DNA from: Bifidobacterium breve
GTDB taxonomy: Bacteria > Actinomycetota > Thermoleophilia > Solirubrobacterales > Solirubrobacteraceae
Direction of reading: 5' to 3'
DNA length: 41,044 bases
NCBI GenBank assembly: GCA_945889475.1
Contig: CAMDBT010000013.1
Span: 1 to 41,044 of the forward strand
This document shows positions 30,727 through 38,986 of this stretch, one piece after another. Below the pieces are notes generated by a model. The model was not told where the DNA came from and ran no database searches. It saw only the letters and a list, made by a program, of their open reading frames with translations. The position numbers and the translations under genes were made by a program. Numbering within the stretch: position 1 is the first letter of the stretch; every line of letters starts with the position of its first letter.

Positions 30727-31521
30727 GTGAAAATTTGCGTTCTCGTTAAGGAAGTACCGGACGCCGCGGTCCAGAAGAAGGTCGACCCGTCAACGGGCCG
30801 GATGGATCGCAGCGGCGAAAAGAACCTCAACCCATATGACACTCACGCGATCGAAGCTGCGATGCAGCTGAAGGAGAGCGGAGCGATGGCGGTTGACGAA
30901 GTCGTTGCCGTCACGATGGGCCCAGACTCAGCCGAGCGCGCACTGCACAAGGCAGTATCGCTCGGCGCCGACCGCTCGATCCACCTCGTCGACGATTCGC
31001 TCGCCGGGTCAGACGTCGCCGCAACTGGCTACGCGCTCGCAAAGGTGCTCGAGAAGGAGTCCCCCGATCTTGTCCTGCTCGGGCAGCAGTCCGATGACGG
31101 CGAGTGCTACACCGTCGGTGCCGTCGTCGCCGACCATCTGCAGTTTCCGTCGCTAACCCAGGTGATCAAGATTGATGTCGACGCAGGCACCAAGCTTCGC
31201 GCCGAGCGTCAGGCCGAATACGGCTACGACACGGTTGAGATCAACCTGCCGGCAGTGATCTCGGTCGGCGACGCGATCAACGAGCCGCGCTACCCGTCGC
31301 TGAAGGCGATCATGGGCGCGAAGAAGAAACCGCTTGAGAAGGTCTCGGCGGCCGACGCCGGAATCGACGCTTCGCAGGTCGGCGGCGACAACTCCGCCGC
31401 CCAGTGGACCGGCTCCAGCGAGCCACCGAAGAAGGAAGCCGGGCGAATCATCGAGGACGAAGACACAGCCGAGACGGTCGAACAGATCGTTGCTTGGCTC
31501 GACGAGAGGAAGCTGATCTAA
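30727..31521 (+). CDS. etfB: Electron transfer flavoprotein, beta subunit
   Basis: 264 residues from GTG with the strong SD AGGAG nine bases upstream. The EtfB family start KICVLVKEVPDA, the AMP-binding region GPDSAERALHKAVSLGADRSIHL, LVLLGQQSDDGECYTVG and the NEPRYPSLKAIMGAKKKP loop are all present. With EtfA it forms the soluble flavoprotein that collects electrons from the acyl-CoA dehydrogenases (two are encoded just upstream). The stop codon is immediately followed by the etfA start. The gene order etfB-etfA-ETF-QO gives a complete route to quinone. Confidence 0.96.
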   Translation: MKICVLVKEVPDAAVQKKVDPSTGRMDRSGEKNLNPYDTHAIEAAMQLKESGAMAVDEVVAVTMGPDSAERALHKAVSLGADRSIHLVDDSLAGSDVAATGYALAKVLEKESPDLVLLGQQSDDGECYTVGAVVADHLQFPSLTQVIKIDVDAGTKLRAERQAEYGYDTVEINLPAVISVGDAINEPRYPSLKAIMGAKKKPLEKVSAADAGIDASQVGGDNSAAQWTGSSEPPKKEAGRIIEDEDTAETVEQIVAWLDERKLI

Positions 31522-32499
31522 GTGGCCAACATTCTGGTCTATGCGCTGCAGTACGAAGGCGCCTTCAATAAGAACTCGCTAGGCGCCGTTTCAGAGGCCG
31601 CAAGGCTGGCCGCTGAACTAGGTGGCGAAGCGCACGCAATCGTCGTCGGTGCGGGAGTCAGCGATGATCTGGCCGGCTCGCTCGGCAACTACGGAGCGAC
31701 GAAAGTCCTCAACGTCGAAGGGCCGGAAGGGCTAGCTCAGCCCGTCGTTGACGCAATGGCCGTCGCGATTGCGGCCGGCGATTACGGTTACGCGATTTTC
31801 GGCGGCGGCCTGCTCGGCTTCGAGGTTGGTGCCGGCTTGGCGGCCCGTGTGCGGGCCGGCGTGGCGATGGAGATCACCGCGGTTCGTGTCGAGGGAGGCA
31901 AGCTCGTAGCTGAGCGCCCGATCCTCGGCGACTCCGCGATCTCGCAGATCTCATTCCGCAGCGACGTCGGCATCATCATCAGCCGACTGAACGCCTTTGA
32001 GATCAAGGAGACCGGCGGTAGCGCCACAGTCGAATCGCTCAGCGTTGAGTTCTCACCGTTCTCAGGCCAGGCGACGATGATCACTCGCGGCGAGCAGCGC
32101 GGCGCCGACGTTGACATCGAAGGAGCCGACATCCTGATCGCCGGGGGTCGTGGCCTTGGCGCCAAGGAGGGCTTTGAGCTTTGCGAGGCGCTTGCCGGAG
32201 CATTTGGTGGCAACTCCGCCGTCGCAGCGACGCGCGCCGTCGTTGACGCTGGCTGGTTCCCGTACGCCGGGCAGATCGGCCAGACCGGTAAGACGGTTGC
32301 GCCGAAGCTCTACCTAGCAGCCGGAATCTCCGGCGCGATTCAGCACAAGGTCGGCATGCAGGGCGCGGAGAACATCGTTGCGATCAACAAGGATGCCAAC
32401 GCGCCGATCTTCGAGTTCAGCGACCTCGGCATCGTCGGCGATCTCAACAAGATCCTGCCGAAGCTGACGGAAGCCGTGAAGGCCAAGAAAAGCGCCTAG
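31522..32499 (+). CDS. etfA: Electron transfer flavoprotein, alpha subunit
   Basis: 325 residues from a GTG directly adjoining the etfB stop (TAAGTG). The N-terminal domain (1-190) leads to the FAD-binding domain with GGRGLGAKEGF, SRAVVDAGW-like AATRAVVDAGWFPYAGQIGQTGKTV, and the conserved AGISGAIQHKVGMQ plus INKDANAPIFEFSDLGIVGDL. All FAD contacts of the family look intact. It completes the ETF heterodimer. Translational coupling without spacing ensures equal subunit amounts. Confidence 0.96.
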   Translation: MANILVYALQYEGAFNKNSLGAVSEAARLAAELGGEAHAIVVGAGVSDDLAGSLGNYGATKVLNVEGPEGLAQPVVDAMAVAIAAGDYGYAIFGGGLLGFEVGAGLAARVRAGVAMEITAVRVEGGKLVAERPILGDSAISQISFRSDVGIIISRLNAFEIKETGGSATVESLSVEFSPFSGQATMITRGEQRGADVDIEGADILIAGGRGLGAKEGFELCEALAGAFGGNSAVAATRAVVDAGWFPYAGQIGQTGKTVAPKLYLAAGISGAIQHKVGMQGAENIVAINKDANAPIFEFSDLGIVGDLNKILPKLTEAVKAKKSA

Positions 32500-32504
32500 T
32501 AGAG

Positions 32505-34238
32505 ATGGCGGGAAAGAACGACAAGGTTGTCCCAGGTTCGTATCCGCCGCCGGTTGATTCGCCGAACGAGTTCATCAAGCGCGAGCTCGATGGCGAGGAC
32601 GAGCGGATCGATGTTGGCGTGGCAATCATCGGCGGCGGCACCGCAGGCTTGGCCTGCGCCAACCGCCTGCTCGATCTGCTGGCCGATGATCCCGAGACGC
32701 TTGAGCGGCTCGGCGAGGTGCCGGTCGCAGTAATCGAGAAGGCAAAGACCTGCGGCGGCCACAATCTCTCCGGCGCAGTGATGCGGCCCGAGGGGCTGCA
32801 GAAGCTGTTCCCTGAAGTAACCCGTGAGCAATGGCGCGAAGAGGGCTTTGCCTTCGGTGAGATCAAGAAGGAAGCCGTCTACCTGCTGCCGAACAGCAAG
32901 CTGAAGCTTCGGATCCCGCCGCCGCCGCCGCTGAAGAACCACGGCAACGAGTCGATCTCGGTCGCCGGAATGTGCCGCTTCATGGCAGCACAGGCAGAAG
33001 AGAAGGGCGCCTACCTGCTGACCGAAACCTCGGCCGTTCAGCTGCTCGTCGAGGACGACGTCGTGCGCGGCGTGCGCTCCGGCGACAAGGGCCGCGGCAA
33101 GGAAGGCGAACCGCTCGGCAACTTCGAGCCGGGCGCCGACGTTACCGCTCAGGTAACGGTTCTCGCTGAAGGCTGCTGGGGCAGCCTGACCGGCGCCGCA
33201 ATCCGCGAGTTTGATCTTGGCGCGGGGCGCGAGCCACAGGTTTGGGAGCTTGGCGTGAAGGAGGTTTGGAAGGTTGACAAGCCGCTCGACCGTGTGATTC
33301 ATACGGTCGCCGGGTGGCCGCTGAAGATCTCGGCCAAGTACCACCAGATCGGCGGCTCTTGGATCTACCCGATGAAGGACGAGAAGACCGGCGACGATCT
33401 GGTGTCGATCGGCTTCGTGCTCGATCTCGACTACGCCGACGCGACGACGTCAGCGCACGACATGCTGCAGACCTTCAAGACGCACCCTTTGGTGAAGCGG
33501 ATCCTTGAGGGTGGCGAGCGCGTCGCTTGGGGCGCGAAGGCGCTCCCCGCTGGCGGCTACTGGGCGATGCCAAAGCTTTCGATGCCTGGCGCAGTAGTCG
33601 TTGGCGATTCAGGCGGAATGGTCAACACCGCCGCGCTGAAGGGCCTCAACTATGCGATCGAAGCTGGCATCACTGCTGCGGAGGCGATCTACGCCAACCT
33701 CGCCCGCGGCGAATCGCTCGAGAACTACGAGGATGCGATCGCCGATTCGGTCGTCGGCAAGGATCTTTACGAGGTCCGTAACGTCCGTCAGCCATTCGCC
33801 AAGGGCCTGATCAAGGGCGGCCCGCTGGTAAACCTGATGATCGCCACCAAAGGTCGCTTCCCGGGCGGGCGCTGGTCACTACACCGCAACGACGAGCAGC
33901 CGATGTTCATCGGCAATAGCGCCGAAAAGTACGTTCAGCCGGACGGCAAGTACACCTTTGACAAGCTCTCGAGCGTCTTTATCACCGGCAATCAGACGCG
34001 CGACGACGCGCCCAACCACATCCGCGTTCAGAGCCGCGTGCCGCGTGAGGTTGCCGAGACTTGGAAGTGGATGTGTCCTGCCGGGGTCTATGAGATCCCC
34101 GAGGACGCGCCCGACGAGGGGCTGGTCGACGTGATCGTCAACTACACAAACTGCGTCCAGTGTGGTGCTATTACTGCCAAGGGCGGTCGGCTGACCGTCC
34201 CTGAAGGTGGCGATGGCCCGCTTTACCAGCTGACCTAA
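32505..34238 (+). CDS. ETF:quinone oxidoreductase, with one Fe-S cysteine replaced
   Basis: 577 residues, five bases after etfA. The N-terminal FAD motif is IIGGGTAGLACA, followed by EKAKTCGGHNLSGAVM. In the middle are the membrane/quinone region (WPLKISAKYHQIGGSWIYPM, GFVLDLDYADA) and DSGGMVNTAALKGLNYAIEAG. This enzyme oxidises reduced ETF and reduces membrane quinone, here probably menaquinone. The C-terminal ferredoxin-like domain should carry four cysteines for a 4Fe-4S cluster (mammalian pattern CPAxVY ... NCVHCKTC). Here Cys524 (CPAGVY), Cys550 and Cys553 (NCVQC) are present, but the fourth is Ile556 in NCVQCGAITAK, with about four residues deleted after it. The cluster may have a different ligand, be 3Fe-4S, or be absent. 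Confidence 0.93.
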   Translation: MAGKNDKVVPGSYPPPVDSPNEFIKRELDGEDERIDVGVAIIGGGTAGLACANRLLDLLADDPETLERLGEVPVAVIEKAKTCGGHNLSGAVMRPEGLQKLFPEVTREQWREEGFAFGEIKKEAVYLLPNSKLKLRIPPPPPLKNHGNESISVAGMCRFMAAQAEEKGAYLLTETSAVQLLVEDDVVRGVRSGDKGRGKEGEPLGNFEPGADVTAQVTVLAEGCWGSLTGAAIREFDLGAGREPQVWELGVKEVWKVDKPLDRVIHTVAGWPLKISAKYHQIGGSWIYPMKDEKTGDDLVSIGFVLDLDYADATTSAHDMLQTFKTHPLVKRILEGGERVAWGAKALPAGGYWAMPKLSMPGAVVVGDSGGMVNTAALKGLNYAIEAGITAAEAIYANLARGESLENYEDAIADSVVGKDLYEVRNVRQPFAKGLIKGGPLVNLMIATKGRFPGGRWSLHRNDEQPMFIGNSAEKYVQPDGKYTFDKLSSVFITGNQTRDDAPNHIRVQSRVPREVAETWKWMCPAGVYEIPEDAPDEGLVDVIVNYTNCVQCGAITAKGGRLTVPEGGDGPLYQLT

Positions 34239-34289
34239 ACTGCCGGTTGGACCGCAACCATTGAGCTAACGCGGTGTTATTGAGGTCGT

Positions 34290-35099
34290 ATGAGATCCCT
34301 TCGAGCAACAATCTGTGCTGCATCGGTCGTCGCCGTGGGGCTCGTCGCGCCGCTCTCCGCGCTCGCCGAGACCAGCGCGCCAGTGGCTCCGCTCGCGGCC
34401 GACACCTCGCTCGCCGCGGCCTCGGTTAGAGGCAGCGCAGTTGTCAAGCTCGATCGCTGCACGATCACGGGCGTCAGCGGGCGCTCGGCCAGCTTCAGCT
34501 CGAAGATGGAAGGCGGCAGTAGTGCCGCTGCGCTTGCGCTGCGCTTCGATCTCTACGCGCGGCCGCTCCGCGGCGGCGCATGGACGGCAGTCAAGGGCGT
34601 GCCAAAATTCGGCGGCTGGGACCGGCCAAGTAGCCGCAGCGTCGTCTGGTCGAAAAGCGTCGGTGGGCTGACCGCCGGCCGAAGCTACCGAGTCCTCGTA
34701 ACCCACCACTGGCTTTCAAAGCGAGGCCGCGTTATTCGGCGGGTTGTGCTGCCATCACCGGCCTGCGACCAGCCCGACACGCGGCCTGATCTGACCGCCA
34801 GCTTGGTCGACTCGAAGCCGCTAGGCGACCGCGAGCGCCGCTACACGCTGATGATTAGAAACTTGGGCTTCGGCGCCGCGAAAGGCTTCAGCGTTGCTCT
34901 GCGTGTAGATGGTGTCGAGCTGCCGACTGTCCGCGTCGTATCGCTCGGCGCCGGCAAGTCACGGCTCGTGAACTTCACTGCTGCAAGCTGCTCGGTCGGC
35001 TCAAAGATCCAATTCGAAGCCGACTTCTCGAAAGAGATCGCGGAATCGGATGAGTCGAACAATCTTGTCGAGAGAGCCTGCCCCGTCGCAGGCGGCTAG
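34290..35099 (+). CDS. Secreted protein with CARDB-like domain
   Basis: 269 residues. A Sec signal peptide covers about residues 1-27 (RSLRATICAASVVAVGLVAPLSALAE, cleavage near ALA-E). The C-terminal ~100 residues (RPDLTASLVDSKPL ... YTLMIRNLGFGAAKGFSVALRVDGVELPTVRVVSLGAGKSRLVNF ... ESDESNN) match the CARDB/invasin-like beta-sandwich found in cell-surface adhesion and matrix proteins. The middle (~55-150) is another beta-rich domain with a HWLSKRGRVIRRVVLP strand pair. Cysteines at ~57, ~159, ~234 and ~264 could form disulphides. No transmembrane anchor or sorting motif is seen, so it should be released or loosely wall-bound. It probably has its own promoter (TGTTAT nine bases before the ATG). 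Confidence 0.8.
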   Translation: MRSLRATICAASVVAVGLVAPLSALAETSAPVAPLAADTSLAAASVRGSAVVKLDRCTITGVSGRSASFSSKMEGGSSAAALALRFDLYARPLRGGAWTAVKGVPKFGGWDRPSSRSVVWSKSVGGLTAGRSYRVLVTHHWLSKRGRVIRRVVLPSPACDQPDTRPDLTASLVDSKPLGDRERRYTLMIRNLGFGAAKGFSVALRVDGVELPTVRVVSLGAGKSRLVNFTAASCSVGSKIQFEADFSKEIAESDESNNLVERACPVAGG

Positions 35100-35111
35100 A
35101 CTTCTTCACCG

Positions 35112-35327
35112 ATGAAGACCGATCTGCACCCCGAGTACGGCGAGTCGCACGTACGTTGCACCTGTGGCAACGAGTTCGTGACGCGCTCAACCGAGTCTGA
35201 AATCGGTGTTGAAATCTGCTCCGAGTGCCACCCGTTCTACACCGGCCGCCAGAAGCTGGTTGACACCGGTGGTCGCGTTGAGCGCTTCCGCCGCCGCGCC
35301 GCCAAGCGCTCCGGCGTCGGCTCCTGA
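35112..35327 (+). CDS. rpmE: Ribosomal protein bL31, zinc-binding form
   Basis: 71 residues with the bL31 signature MKTDLHPEY and RxCxCGNxF. Cysteines 16, 18, 37 and 40 ([17 protein letters not shown]) make the zinc site of the C+ type bL31, followed by GRVERFRRR. Zinc-starved bacteria often replace this with a C- paralogue under Zur control; no such paralogue is in the window. TAGACT (35097-35102, starting at the upstream stop codon) lies nine bases before the ATG as a probable -10. It starts the conserved cluster leading to prfA. Confidence 0.97.
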   Translation: MKTDLHPEYGESHVRCTCGNEFVTRSTESEIGVEICSECHPFYTGRQKLVDTGGRVERFRRRAAKRSGVGS

Positions 35328-35338
35328 CCAGATCCGCC

Positions 35339-36367
35339 GTGGCAACCGCGCAGACCCCACCGGCTACTGCGTTCGACGCCGAACCGGCCGAGTGGGTCGC
35401 GACCCGCGATGCGCCGATCGGCGGGCAGGCGGTACTCGAAGGTGTGATGATGCGCGGCGTCGGCGGCTGGGCGGTCGCAGTTCGCTCGCCAGCGCCCGGT
35501 CAGGTTGACGCGGCAGGCGAACGGATCGACGCCAACGATCCGCCGACCGGCGAGATCAAGGTCGAAAGCACGGCCGTCACGTCTGTGCTGGGCCGCCACC
35601 GCGTGCTGCGGCTGCCAATCGTTCGTGGCGTCGTAGCGCTCGGCGAATCGCTCGTGATCGGCTTCCGCGCGCTTGGCATCTCAGCCAACGCGCAGCTGCC
35701 AGCAGAGGAGGAGCCGATCTCGGGCTTCGTCTGGGGGCTGACGATTCTCTTCTCGCTGGTGCTAGCCGTGGGGCTCTTCTTCATCATCCCGGTCACCGCA
35801 ACCAACTTGATCAAAGATCAGCTCGGCTCGGCGGTTCTGTTCTGGATCGTCGAGGGCGTCCTGCGCACGGCGATCTTCCTTGGCTACTTGGTGCTGCTCT
35901 CGAAGCTGCGTGATCTACGCCGCACCTTTGAGTACCACGGCGCCGAGCACAAGACGATCTCCTGCTACGAAGCCGGTCTCGACCTGACACCCGCGAACGC
36001 TCAGCGATTCTCCCGGCTCCACCCGCGCTGCGGCACCAGCTTCCTGCTGATCGTGATGATCGTCTCGATCTTTGTCTTCTCGCCGCTCGGGCTGCTGCCC
36101 TGGTGGGCGCTGATCGTCAGCCGCATCATTGGCATCCCGTTGATCGCTGGGATCTCGTTCGAGATCATCAAGTTCGCTGGCAAGCACCGTACGAATAAGG
36201 CCGTCCGCGCGTTGATCTGGCCGGGTCTCAAGTTGCAGCTGCTGACTACCCGCGAACCGGATCTTGACCAGCTGGCGGTAGCAATCGTCGCGCTGGAGTC
36301 GGTACTCGAGCACGAGACCGGCGACGAGCGCGATGCCGATCTCGTCGGCGTAGAGATCGCCGCCTAG
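35339..36367 (+). CDS. DUF1385 family membrane protein
   Basis: 342 residues from GTG, 11 bp after rpmE. The family signatures PIGGQAVLEGVMMRG (26-40), FEYHGAEHKTISCYE and HPRCGTSFLLIVMI are all present, with about five hydrophobic segments between ~120 and ~270. DUF1385 proteins are widespread and usually sit beside rpmE and prfA, as here; function is unknown. The conserved E-H-G-A-E-H and H-x-R-C motifs resemble a metal site, so a membrane metalloenzyme is conceivable. The C-terminal ~60 residues (LLTTREPDLDQLAVAIVALESVL) are a cytoplasmic helix that appears in many members. Confidence 0.92.
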   Translation: MATAQTPPATAFDAEPAEWVATRDAPIGGQAVLEGVMMRGVGGWAVAVRSPAPGQVDAAGERIDANDPPTGEIKVESTAVTSVLGRHRVLRLPIVRGVVALGESLVIGFRALGISANAQLPAEEEPISGFVWGLTILFSLVLAVGLFFIIPVTATNLIKDQLGSAVLFWIVEGVLRTAIFLGYLVLLSKLRDLRRTFEYHGAEHKTISCYEAGLDLTPANAQRFSRLHPRCGTSFLLIVMIVSIFVFSPLGLLPWWALIVSRIIGIPLIAGISFEIIKFAGKHRTNKAVRALIWPGLKLQLLTTREPDLDQLAVAIVALESVLEHETGDERDADLVGVEIAA

Positions 36368-36429
36368 CTTCCCCCGATCCGACGAGCGCTGGCCTGCCGC
36401 AGCGCTCGCGGCTAGCCTAGGAGCGCCCG

Positions 36430-37482
36430 ATGATTGAGCCACTTGTAACCCAGATCGAAGCGCGCTTCGCGGATCTCTCGCGTGAGATCACCGACCCTGC
36501 CGTGATCGCCGACCGCGAGCGTTACGCGCAGGTCGGCCGCGAGTACAGCCGGCTTGAAGAGCCAGCCAAGCTGGCCGAGGCTTGGCGCCGTGCCAGCGAC
36601 GACGCGGCCGGTGCGCAGGAGCTGATCGCCGAAGGCGGCGACGACGCCGAGGCGCACGACCTTCTTAACCAAGCCCGCGCGCAGTTGGAGCTGATCGGGG
36701 AAGAGCTCCGTCTTGCGATGGTCGAGACCGACCCCAATGACGGCAAGAACGTGATCATCGAGATTCAGGGCGGCGCCGGCGGCGATGAAGCAGGACTTTG
36801 GGCCGGCGACTGCTACCGAATGCTGACGCGCTACGCCGAACGGCTCGGCTTCACCGTCGAGCCGCTGGAGCTGAGCGAAGGCAAGTACACCTTTGCCGTC
36901 AAAGGAGACGGCGCCTACTCAATCTTCAAGTTCGAGGGTGGCACGCACCGCGTTCAGCGCGTCCCCCAGACCGAATCTCAGGGCCGCATCCACACAAGCA
37001 CTGCGACTGTCGCCGTCTTGCCGGAGGCCGAGGAGGTTGACATCCAGATCGACCAGAATGATCTGCAGGTTGACGTCTACCGCTCATCGGGGCCCGGCGG
37101 CCAGTCGGTCAACACGACCGACTCCGCCGTCCGCATTACGCACAAGCCGACCGGAGTCGTCGTCTCGATGCAGGACGAAAAGAGCCAGCTCCAGAACCGT
37201 GAGAAGGCGCTGCGCGTCCTGCGCGCGCGTCTTTACGAGCGAGCGATGGAGGAGCAGAACGCCGAGATCGCCGCCGATCGCCGCGCGCAGGTTGGCAGCG
37301 GCGAGCGCTCGGAGAAGATCCGCACCTACAACTTCCCCGACCGCCGCGTCACCGACCACCGCGCGAAGGTCACGGTCCACGACCTGGACGCCGTGCTCGA
37401 AGGCCAGCTCAACGATCTGACAGCGGCGCTCCAAGCGGACGAGAAGAGCCGCCTGCTCGAAGCGCAGGCCACCAAGCCCTAA
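36430..37482 (+). CDS. prfA: Peptide chain release factor 1
   Basis: 350 residues; AGGAG (36419-36423) is six bases before the ATG and TAGCCT (36413-36418) could be a -10 immediately upstream. RF1 features are the stop-codon PxT motif VPQTESQGRIHTS (Pro179-Gln-Thr181), the catalytic GGQ in SSGPGGQSVNTTDSAVR (Gly223-Gly-Gln225) and EKIRTYNFPDRRVTDHR. It recognises UAA/UAG and releases the nascent chain. The next gene, prmC, encodes the enzyme that methylates Gln225, and the stop/start overlap (TAATG) couples them. Confidence 0.97.
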   Translation: MIEPLVTQIEARFADLSREITDPAVIADRERYAQVGREYSRLEEPAKLAEAWRRASDDAAGAQELIAEGGDDAEAHDLLNQARAQLELIGEELRLAMVETDPNDGKNVIIEIQGGAGGDEAGLWAGDCYRMLTRYAERLGFTVEPLELSEGKYTFAVKGDGAYSIFKFEGGTHRVQRVPQTESQGRIHTSTATVAVLPEAEEVDIQIDQNDLQVDVYRSSGPGGQSVNTTDSAVRITHKPTGVVVSMQDEKSQLQNREKALRVLRARLYERAMEEQNAEIAADRRAQVGSGERSEKIRTYNFPDRRVTDHRAKVTVHDLDAVLEGQLNDLTAALQADEKSRLLEAQATKP

Positions 37483-38312
37483 TGCGCGGCGTGAGCGTCC
37501 GTGACGCGCTCGACGGTGCTCGCACGGCAATCGGCGCATCGGGCAGTCAGTCGCCGGCGCTCGACGCCGAGCTGCTGCTGGCGTTCGCGCTCGGCGTCGA
37601 CCGCGCGGCGCTGATCAGCGACCCTCAGCGTGAGATCACCGGCCCGCCGGTGCGTCAATTCCAAGAGCTCGTCCGCCGCCGCTCGGTCGGCCATGAGCCG
37701 GTCGCCTACCTTCTCGCCCGCAAAGGATTCCGTTCGATCGAGCTGGCCGTCGACAGCCGCGTGCTCGTGCCGCGGCCGGAGACTGAGCTGCTGGTCGAGT
37801 TGGCGCTCGCGCTGCCACCGCGCTCGCGCGTGCTCGACGTTGGCACCGGCAGCGGCGCAGTTGCGCTGGCACTCAAGCAGGAGCGCCCCGATCTGCTTGT
37901 CACCGGAGCCGACATCAGTGCCGCAGCGTTGGAGGTGGCGCGCGGTAATGCTGAGCGCTTGGCGCTCGATGTTGAGTTCGTTTTCGCCGACCTGCTCGCC
38001 GGGCTCGGCGGGCAGTGGGACGCGATCCTCTCCAACCCTCCATACATCGCCGAGCGCGACCGAGCCGACCTGCCAGCAGACGTAATTGAGCATGAGCCGC
38101 AGCTGGCGCTGATCGCCGGCGACGACGGCCTTGAGGTGATCCGCTCGCTGGTCGCGGCCGCAGCGCAGAGTGAGGCGCGGCTGCTGGCAGTCGAGGTCGG
38201 CGCGGGGCAGGCAGGCGCAGTCGCGCAGCTTGTCCGCGAGGCCGGTTTCGCGGCGGTAGAAGCGCACCGCGATCTGGCCGGCATCGAGCGTGTCGTCATC
38301 GGCGAGCGATGA
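37482..38312 (+). CDS. prmC: Release factor glutamine methyltransferase
   Basis: 276 residues starting within the prfA stop. The N-terminal helical domain (1-95) includes EPVAYLLARKGFRSIELAVDSRVLVPRPETE, the conserved release-factor-binding segment. The SAM site is LDVGTGSGAVALAL (118-131), and the catalytic NPPY is at 185-188. It N5-methylates the GGQ glutamine of RF1 (and RF2), raising termination efficiency. It is coupled to tsaC by an ATGA overlap. Confidence 0.96.
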   Translation: MRGVSVRDALDGARTAIGASGSQSPALDAELLLAFALGVDRAALISDPQREITGPPVRQFQELVRRRSVGHEPVAYLLARKGFRSIELAVDSRVLVPRPETELLVELALALPPRSRVLDVGTGSGAVALALKQERPDLLVTGADISAAALEVARGNAERLALDVEFVFADLLAGLGGQWDAILSNPPYIAERDRADLPADVIEHEPQLALIAGDDGLEVIRSLVAAAAQSEARLLAVEVGAGQAGAVAQLVREAGFAAVEAHRDLAGIERVVIGER

Positions 38313-38944
38313 GCAGCTCGCCGCTCACAAGTGAGCAGGCCGATCTTTTCAGCCGTTGCGTAGATGTCGGCGGGATCGCCGTCTTCCCGTCGGACACGGT
38401 CTACGGCCTCGCCTGCGACCCGGCCCAGCGTGACGCCGTGACGCGGCTCTATGCGCTCAAACGGAGGCCGCTGGAGGCGCCTTCAGCGGTGATGTTCTTC
38501 TCGCTCGCGCTGGCGCTTGAAGCGCTGGCGGAGCTAGGCCCGAACACGCGCGCGGCGCTGGAGCGGCTGCTGCCAGGTCCGCTGACGGTGCTGCTCGACA
38601 ACCGAGCTGGCCGCTTCCCGCTGGCCTGCGGTTCAGAGCCAGCCACTCTGGGGCTGCGCGTCCCGGCGCTGAGCGCGCAGCTAGCCGCGCTCGGAGAGCT
38701 GAAGCGGCCGATCCTGCAGAGCAGCGCCAATCAGGCTGGCGAGCCAGCGCCAAGCTCGATCGAGCAGCTATCGCCAACGATCGCCGACGGAGTTGATCTG
38801 GTGCTCGACGGCGGGCCGGTCGGAGAGCGGTCATCGAGCGTTGTCGACCTGCGCGAGTACGAGCGGGAAGGGCGCTGGGAGCTGCTGCGCGAAGGGCCGC
38901 TAGGCGCTGAGCAGATCGAAGCGTTGCTCAGCGACCGGAGCTAG
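38309..38944 (+). CDS. tsaC: L-threonylcarbamoyladenylate synthase (YrdC/Sua5 family)
   Basis: 211 residues, overlapping prmC by ATGA. The YrdC fold motifs are FPSDTVYGLACDP, the KRxxxxP-like LKRRPLEAP, SAVMFFSLALALEAL, LLPGPLTVLL, and the SSANQAGEP loop. It makes threonylcarbamoyl-AMP from Thr, bicarbonate and ATP for the t6A37 modification of ANN-decoding tRNAs. It lacks the C-terminal Sua5 domain, so it is the short TsaC form. The prfA-prmC-tsaC order is common in actinobacteria (Mtb prfA-hemK-Rv1301). Confidence 0.94.
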   Translation: MSSSPLTSEQADLFSRCVDVGGIAVFPSDTVYGLACDPAQRDAVTRLYALKRRPLEAPSAVMFFSLALALEALAELGPNTRAALERLLPGPLTVLLDNRAGRFPLACGSEPATLGLRVPALSAQLAALGELKRPILQSSANQAGEPAPSSIEQLSPTIADGVDLVLDGGPVGERSSSVVDLREYEREGRWELLREGPLGAEQIEALLSDRS

Positions 38945-38971
38945 GGGCGCGCTGCCGGCGAGCCGGACTAA

Positions 38972-38977
38972 TAGAAT
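38972..38977 (+). promoter_or_regulatory. -10 element of glyA
   Basis: TAGAAT lies nine bases before the glyA ATG, with no SD in the intervening sequence. The transcript would start within two or three bases of the start codon. glyA may also be reached by read-through from tsaC 42 bp upstream. Confidence 0.5.
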
Positions 38978-38986
38978 CACCACGCT

